Source: a virus
DNA: 26,116 nt
IMG/VR virus record: IMGVR_UViG_3300027833_000196
Location: 1 to 26,116 of that record
Direction: 5' to 3' (one strand)
The notes beneath the pieces were generated by a model. It ran no database searches. It saw only the letters and a list, made by a program, of their open reading frames with translations, and was not told the DNA's origin. This document shows, piece after piece, positions 23,170 through 26,116 of this stretch. Made by a program: the position numbers and the translations under genes. The first letter of the stretch is position 1; every line of letters starts with the position of its first letter.

Positions 23170-23417
23170 TAAAATGGTAACTCCTTGTCAGCGTTGCGCT
23201 CTGCAATAGCTTTCTGCTCTGTTCGCCACAACTCTAAAGCTAAACCTTCTACATGCTTTGCAAACGCATAACCATTAACAAAGTCGTTAGCCTTCATGTA
23301 GTTATTCATAGTGGCCATTAGGTCATACTCAAGCCAGCCTTCTTGAGCTAGGGCAGACATAGCGTCACCAATGTCAGAGCCAGTAAGACCATTCTCTGCT
23401 AAGCTTTTAACTTTCAT
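23169..23417 (-). CDS. Hypothetical helical protein ending in ELPF
   Basis: This 82-residue protein is mainly helical and acidic: LTGSDIGDAMSALAQEGWLEYDLMATMNNYMKANDFVNG, then ALELWRTEQKAIAERNADKELPF. The end, DKELPF, resembles the acidic/hydrophobic C-terminal tips of SSB-type proteins (DxxPF) but lacks their acidic run, so the likeness may be chance. I recognise no domain. It is coupled to both neighbours by short overlaps and belongs to the leftward early operon. Confidence 0.6.
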   Translation of the reverse strand: MKVKSLAENGLTGSDIGDAMSALAQEGWLEYDLMATMNNYMKANDFVNGYAFAKHVEGLALELWRTEQKAIAERNADKELPF

Positions 23418-23692
23418 AAGTTCTCCTCAACATAGTCAGACACAACATCTTTTAAAAGATCTCTCATATCCAGCTCTACTTCATCACGTTTTACTGTATA
23501 AAGCTTACGAAGCCAAGCATGAAGAAAACCGTTTCCAAAAACGACATCTTCTAAAGCGGCATGAAACGGAGTGGATATATCATCTGAGTCTAAGTAGTTG
23601 TCTAAGAAATCAAACTTAGCTTCATCAATGGAAAAACCTTTAGGTGATTCTGGTGGTGCTACTCGTGCGGGATTATCTGGAATGTTATTCAT
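23414..23692 (-). CDS. First gene of the leftward early operon, unknown
   Basis: This 92-residue acidic protein begins MNNIPDNPARVAPPESPKGFSIDEAKFDFLDNYLDSDD and continues with a helical domain (TPFHAALEDVVFGNGFLHAWLRKLYTV) and an acidic C-terminus. AGGAGG lies 8 bases before the ATG, the best ribosome-binding site of the operon. It follows a credible promoter (23722-23750). I recognise no family. As the first, probably strongly expressed early gene it might act on host functions, but nothing in the sequence shows this. Confidence 0.65.
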   Translation of the reverse strand: MNNIPDNPARVAPPESPKGFSIDEAKFDFLDNYLDSDDISTPFHAALEDVVFGNGFLHAWLRKLYTVKRDEVELDMRDLLKDVVSDYVEENL

Positions 23693-23721
23693 GTGATTGT
23701 CCTCCTCAGAACTGAGTACGA

Positions 23722-23750
23722 ACTATAGTTTAATTTATTTAAAAAAACAA
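23722..23750 (-). promoter_or_regulatory. Leftward early promoter
   Basis: On the - strand, TTGTTT (23750-23745) and TATAGT (23727-23722) are separated by 17 bases in a very A/T-rich stretch, a good sigma70-type match for the -10. The -10 overlaps AACTATAGTT, a 10-bp palindrome that might be an operator half-site. The first leftward ATG lies about 30 bases downstream with AGGAGG in front of it. Confidence 0.6.
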
Positions 23751-23776
23751 TTAACGATTTGTAATAAACAAAACGC

Positions 23777-23805
23777 TTGCTATTCTGTGTAAGCTGGATT
23801 ACATT
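23777..23805 (+). promoter_or_regulatory. Rightward early promoter
   Basis: TTGCTA (23777-23782) and TACATT (23800-23805) are 17 bases apart and about 28 bases before the Cro-like ATG. The match is moderate. An alternative reading is TTGTAA/TATTCT slightly upstream. The divergent arrangement with the leftward promoter, within 140 bases of gene-free DNA, is like a lambdoid control region. Confidence 0.4.
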
Positions 23806-23832
23806 AATCGCTCACATCAATTGGAGGTATGT

Positions 23833-24012
23833 ATGAAAGTAAGTTACGAAGAGTTAGTAGAGTTTTTCGGTTCACCAATGGAAGTGGCTGAATACTTTAA
23901 TTGTAAAGTCCAGGCTGTCTATCAGTGGAAAGAAGATGTTCCTGACACTAGAGCTAGAGAGTTTAAATTAGTTAAGGAGCTAAGGAGTGCGGTATGTCAG
24001 CAGACAAGCTAG
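23833..24012 (+). CDS. Cro-like HTH repressor
   Basis: This 59-residue protein starts at the ATG at 23833 behind TTGGAGG. The sequence ELVEFFGSPMEVAEYFNCKVQAVYQWKEDVPDTRAREFKL has the pattern of P22/lambda Cro-type helix-turn-helix proteins, with the FGS turn, the QAVYQW recognition helix and VPDTRA following. It probably binds operators in the adjacent 140-base intergenic region and represses one or both divergent promoters. No CI partner is visible in the window. It overlaps the next gene's start by 19 bases. Confidence 0.87.
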   Translation: MKVSYEELVEFFGSPMEVAEYFNCKVQAVYQWKEDVPDTRAREFKLVKELRSAVCQQTS

Positions 24013-24386
24013 TGTCAAAACTTAATCACGCCAAGGAAGTCAAGGCTAGGAAAGGTCACACTAGAAGTTGGGTGGCATTATGCCCCTCACACGATGACAA
24101 AAGCCCCTCACTTTGTATCGATGAGGCAGACAATGGCAAAATCTTAATCAAGTGCTGGTCTGGCTGTGGTGCTAATGAAGTTATTGATAGCGTTGGAATG
24201 AAGTATCACGAGTTATTTCCCGATGATGGGTATGAATCTCACATTAAACGCAGGATAAAACCTATTGGTTATCACGAATTGCATTTAGATATAGTGCAGA
24301 GCAGGAGAGAAAAAGGATTGAAGCAGACAAAAGAAGATAAGAACGATGAACTAGCATCGTTTATGGCCCTGAGAGGCTCTGTATGA
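23994..24386 (+). CDS. Stand-alone primase-type zinc-finger protein
   Basis: This 130-residue protein has the CHC2-type zinc site of DNA primases: CPSHDDKSPSL (Cys30, His33) and KCWSGCGANEV (Cys54, Cys58), then a helical segment and a basic region. There is no TOPRIM domain, so it cannot make primers alone. It may recognise template for the following helicase, or be a separated primase half. It is encoded between Cro and the O-like gene, and overlaps the O-like start by four bases. The ribosome-binding site AAGGAG lies upstream of the ATG. Strong family call for the zinc domain; role inferred. Confidence 0.83.
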   Translation: MSADKLVSKLNHAKEVKARKGHTRSWVALCPSHDDKSPSLCIDEADNGKILIKCWSGCGANEVIDSVGMKYHELFPDDGYESHIKRRIKPIGYHELHLDIVQSRREKGLKQTKEDKNDELASFMALRGSV

Positions 24387-25021
24387 GCGCACAGGCGACA
24401 TTCTGGGCTTGGGGTATACAAGTGCCTTCCTCTGAGAAGTTAGTGCTTTTATGCCTATCAGATTGTCATAATGGTGATACAGGCCAGTGTAATCCTAGTG
24501 TGAATTACATCTCAAGAAAGACATCGCTAGATAGAAAAACTGTACTGAAGGCTTTGCGAGTTTTAAGTGATCAAGAAGTGCTTAGTAGAATTAAGGTTGA
24601 GGGTTCCAGTAATCAGTATTTCCTTGCGGTAGAGGCAGTACCAAATATGGGACAAGGGGTGGCCCAAATTTCCCCAAAAGCAGTACCAAATATGGGACGC
24701 AAACCTATAAGTAAACCTAAAAAGAACCTACACTACGAAAATGGTGATCTTGAAACAGCAGAAACGATCTACAATTTGATCTTAACCTTGAATCCAAAGC
24801 ATCGAAAACCAGCTATGGAATCTTGGGCTAATGAGATCAGGTTGATGAGAGAAAAAGATAACTGTACTCATAGCGAGATACTAAGTTTATTTAGGTTCGC
24901 CAATAGCGATGATTTTTGGAAGTCAAATATCCTGAGTCCGAAGAAGTTAAGGGATAAGTGGGATGTATTAACGATTAAGAAAGGCGATAGCAGACAGCAA
25001 GAACCATCAATATGGGTTTAA
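24383..25021 (+). CDS. Replication initiation protein (lambda O-like)
   Basis: This 212-residue protein has an N-terminal winged-helix part (about 10-72: PSSEKLVLLCLSD, NPSVNYISRKTSLDRKTVLKALRVL, i.e. a helix-turn-helix of the phage replication O/DnaD kind). A linker carries two copies of AVPNMG at 85-90 and 100-105. The C-terminal region with DDFWKSNILSPKKLRDKWD (about 176-194) is typical of phage O-like loaders. It probably binds the origin and helps load the helicase encoded just after. The linker DNA is repetitive and may itself be the origin. RBS and ATGA coupling link it to the primase-type gene. Confidence 0.78.
   Translation: MSAQATFWAWGIQVPSSEKLVLLCLSDCHNGDTGQCNPSVNYISRKTSLDRKTVLKALRVLSDQEVLSRIKVEGSSNQYFLAVEAVPNMGQGVAQISPKAVPNMGRKPISKPKKNLHYENGDLETAETIYNLILTLNPKHRKPAMESWANEIRLMREKDNCTHSEILSLFRFANSDDFWKSNILSPKKLRDKWDVLTIKKGDSRQQEPSIWV
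24635..24698 (+). other. Candidate replication origin: three iteron-like repeats
   Basis: GCAGTACCAAATATGGGAC occurs twice, at 24635-24653 and 24680-24698, exactly 45 bases apart. Midway, CCAAATTTCC (24664-24673) is a partial third copy, so cores begin at 24641, 24664 and 24686 (about 22-bp spacing, near two helix turns). Each full copy is an imperfect dyad. Lambda O has four iterons inside its own gene, so this is a natural place for an origin. The repeat also encodes the linker motif AVPNMG. Confidence 0.5.
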
Positions 25022-25031
25022 GGAGAGAGTA

Positions 25032-25730
25032 ATGTGGGTACTACCAAAGAACTACCAACCGTCATCAGCTTTTGTAGCGGATACGGTGGAATCGAAAGAG
25101 GAATTGAGCTTGCTGGAGTCGAGCATCGAGTCATCGCTTATGTGGAGATCGAAGCCTTCGCCATTGCGAACCTGGTTGCTAAGATGGAAGCGGGTGAACT
25201 GGATCCCGCTCCTATTTGGACGGATCTTAAAACCTTCCCAGCACACTTATTTCGAGGAGCAGTTGACATTATCACTGGCGGGTATCCTTGCCAGCCGTTC
25301 TCAGCAGCAGGGCAGCGAAAAGGAGAAGATGATCCAAGACACTTGTGGCCAACAATTAGGGAGCATGTTAAAACCATCAGACCAGATAGATGCTTTTTCG
25401 AGAATGTCGAAGGACACATATCGCTTGGACTCTCCAGCGTCATCAGCGACTTGGAAGAAGATGGTTATGCAGCAACGTGGGGAATATTCTCAGCGCGTGA
25501 AGTTGGCGCAGCACACCAAAGAAAGCGAGTCTATATCTTGGCCGACTCCCAGAGCGAGCGAGTACAAGGATTGCGGGCCAGTAGGAAGCAAAAGCCAGGT
25601 GCACATGGACAACAAGAGTTACTTGTGCGCCAAGGTAAAAGATCCGAGTATGCCAAGTGGCTGCCTGAACCCAGAGTGGGTAGAGTGGTTGATGGGTGTG
25701 CCGATAGGGTGGACAGAATTAGACTTTTAG
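25032..25730 (+). CDS. Alternative-frame ORF overlapping the methyltransferase
   Basis: This 232-codon open frame starts with ATG at 25032 two bases upstream of, and overlapping, the GTG of the methyltransferase (ATGTG). It runs through most of that gene in the other frame. The start has the better spacing from AAGGAGAGAG. Its translation is Ser/Trp/Lys-rich (MWVLPKNYQPSSAF ... ISWPTPRASEYKDCG ... LNPEWVEWLMGVPIGWTEL). The last two motifs resemble, from my memory, conserved blocks in database proteins annotated as phage cytosine methyltransferases. Either this is a real overprinted gene, or those records are shadow frames of the same enzyme. Not provable from one sequence. Confidence 0.35.
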   Translation: MWVLPKNYQPSSAFVADTVESKEELSLLESSIESSLMWRSKPSPLRTWLLRWKRVNWIPLLFGRILKPSQHTYFEEQLTLSLAGILASRSQQQGSEKEKMIQDTCGQQLGSMLKPSDQIDAFSRMSKDTYRLDSPASSATWKKMVMQQRGEYSQRVKLAQHTKESESISWPTPRASEYKDCGPVGSKSQVHMDNKSYLCAKVKDPSMPSGCLNPEWVEWLMGVPIGWTELDF

Positions 25731-25801
25731 GTAATGCTGTAGTTCCGCAGACAGCAGCAAAAGCATGGGAAACACTAGGAGAGAGAAATGCAAAAGATTG
25801 A
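25034..25801 (+). CDS. C5 cytosine DNA methyltransferase
   Basis: This 255-residue enzyme transfers a methyl group from S-adenosylmethionine to carbon 5 of cytosine. Motif I FCSGYGG (13-19) binds the cofactor. Motif IV GGYPCQPFS (82-90) carries the catalytic Cys86. Motif VI is ENVEG (123-127), motif VIII QRKRVYI (162-168) and motif X GNAVVPQTA (233-241). The target-recognition region between VIII and X is only ~60 residues, short for the family. Start is GTG, placed by the ATGTG overlap. It probably protects phage DNA from restriction or marks it. The last 14 bases overlap the helicase start. Codons look GC-richer than neighbouring genes, which may reflect transfer or a second coding frame. 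Confidence 0.92.
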   Translation: MGTTKELPTVISFCSGYGGIERGIELAGVEHRVIAYVEIEAFAIANLVAKMEAGELDPAPIWTDLKTFPAHLFRGAVDIITGGYPCQPFSAAGQRKGEDDPRHLWPTIREHVKTIRPDRCFFENVEGHISLGLSSVISDLEEDGYAATWGIFSAREVGAAHQRKRVYILADSQSERVQGLRASRKQKPGAHGQQELLVRQGKRSEYAKWLPEPRVGRVVDGCADRVDRIRLLGNAVVPQTAAKAWETLGERNAKD

Positions 25802-26116
25802 TATTACGGATAAAGAGTTACTAGGTTTTATTGGAAAGCAAGAGAGTCAAGAAATTGGCGCATTTAATTCCTATGGCGATAGGTTACTAAAGCAGTTGGA
25901 GGGTGGCAGTGGTTTGGTTGGCGATAAACTACCTTGGTCAAAGACTCATAGCGCTGTGAGACTAGGGCAGGGCCAGTTATCAATATGGTCAGGAATCAAT
26001 GGTCACGGCAAGACACTTTTGCTGAGTAATGTTTTTACTTATTTAATGGCTAGAGGTCGCAGGTGTTTGGTAGCGTCAATGGAGATGAAGCCAGAAGAAA
26101 CATTACAATGGATGTG
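25788..26116 (+). CDS. Replicative helicase, N-terminal part (partial)
   Basis: The frame begins at ATG 25788, after GAGAGA, and leaves the window. The 109 visible residues contain LPWSKTHSAVRLGQGQLSIWSGINGHGKTLLLSNV, with Walker A GINGHGKT at 69-76, and VASMEMKPEETL (95-106), the second conserved RecA-fold block of DnaB/Twinkle-like helicases. The short N-terminal region has no TOPRIM or zinc domain, so priming must come from elsewhere, such as the zinc-finger protein in this operon or the host. The gene continues beyond the window, so later motifs cannot be checked. Confidence 0.85.
   Translation, partial: MQKIDITDKELLGFIGKQESQEIGAFNSYGDRLLKQLEGGSGLVGDKLPWSKTHSAVRLGQGQLSIWSGINGHGKTLLLSNVFTYLMARGRRCLVASMEMKPEETLQWM

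Noticed and set aside
1-26116. CRISPR array, insertion sequence, integrase or attachment site
   Set aside because: No regularly spaced repeats, transposase, integrase motifs or terminal inverted repeats seen anywhere in the window.

Overview
This window is part of a tailed-phage genome, most likely a podovirus. The terminase, P22-like portal and SU10-like (DUF5309) coat genes are followed by short-tail and DNA-ejection genes, and I see no tape measure, tail tube or sheath gene. The DNA is moderately AT-rich. Many of its small conserved proteins resemble, from memory, those of marine phages of proteobacteria, but the host cannot be read from the sequence. No integrase, CI-type repressor, tRNA or CRISPR array is visible.

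Region 1 (1-19460, + strand) is the virion module. In order it carries: the end of the small terminase, large terminase, portal, two small proteins, scaffold, major coat protein, a terminator hairpin with a cUUCGg loop, a 26-residue basic mini-protein, a small conserved protein, the adaptor, a tail-collar fibre protein, a nozzle-like protein, a small fibre-like protein, a GNAT-like protein, two Gly/Ala/Gln-rich virion proteins, an M15 peptidase and three probable ejection proteins (225, 600 and 1047 residues). Many junctions are TAATG overlaps, which implies translational coupling. The module ends at a 15-bp terminator stem that lies inside the 3' end of a convergent gene.

Region 2 (19462-23692, - strand) is a tight leftward operon of about 15 small genes. 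The recognisable ones are an ERF single-strand annealing protein, a NinG-like recombination protein, a small SSB-like protein ending in an SSB-type acidic tip, a DUF3310 protein, a two-helix membrane protein and small zinc-ribbon proteins. A 20-bp direct repeat brackets one 64-residue gene, and a pseudoknot-capable RNA leader precedes DUF3310.

Region 3 (23693-26116, + strand) starts at a divergent promoter region. It carries a Cro-like repressor, a stand-alone primase zinc-finger protein, a lambda-O-like replication protein with three iteron-like repeats inside its gene (candidate origin), a C5 cytosine methyltransferase and the start of a DnaB/Twinkle-like helicase.

The layout resembles a lambdoid pL/pR switch (recombination left, replication right) joined to a podoviral virion module. 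The most unusual signal is at the methyltransferase. A second 232-codon ORF runs through the same DNA in another frame from an overlapping ATGTG start, and its predicted protein carries motifs that also look conserved. The adaptor, collar and nozzle genes also each contain extra beta-type domains inserted into the expected family fold.
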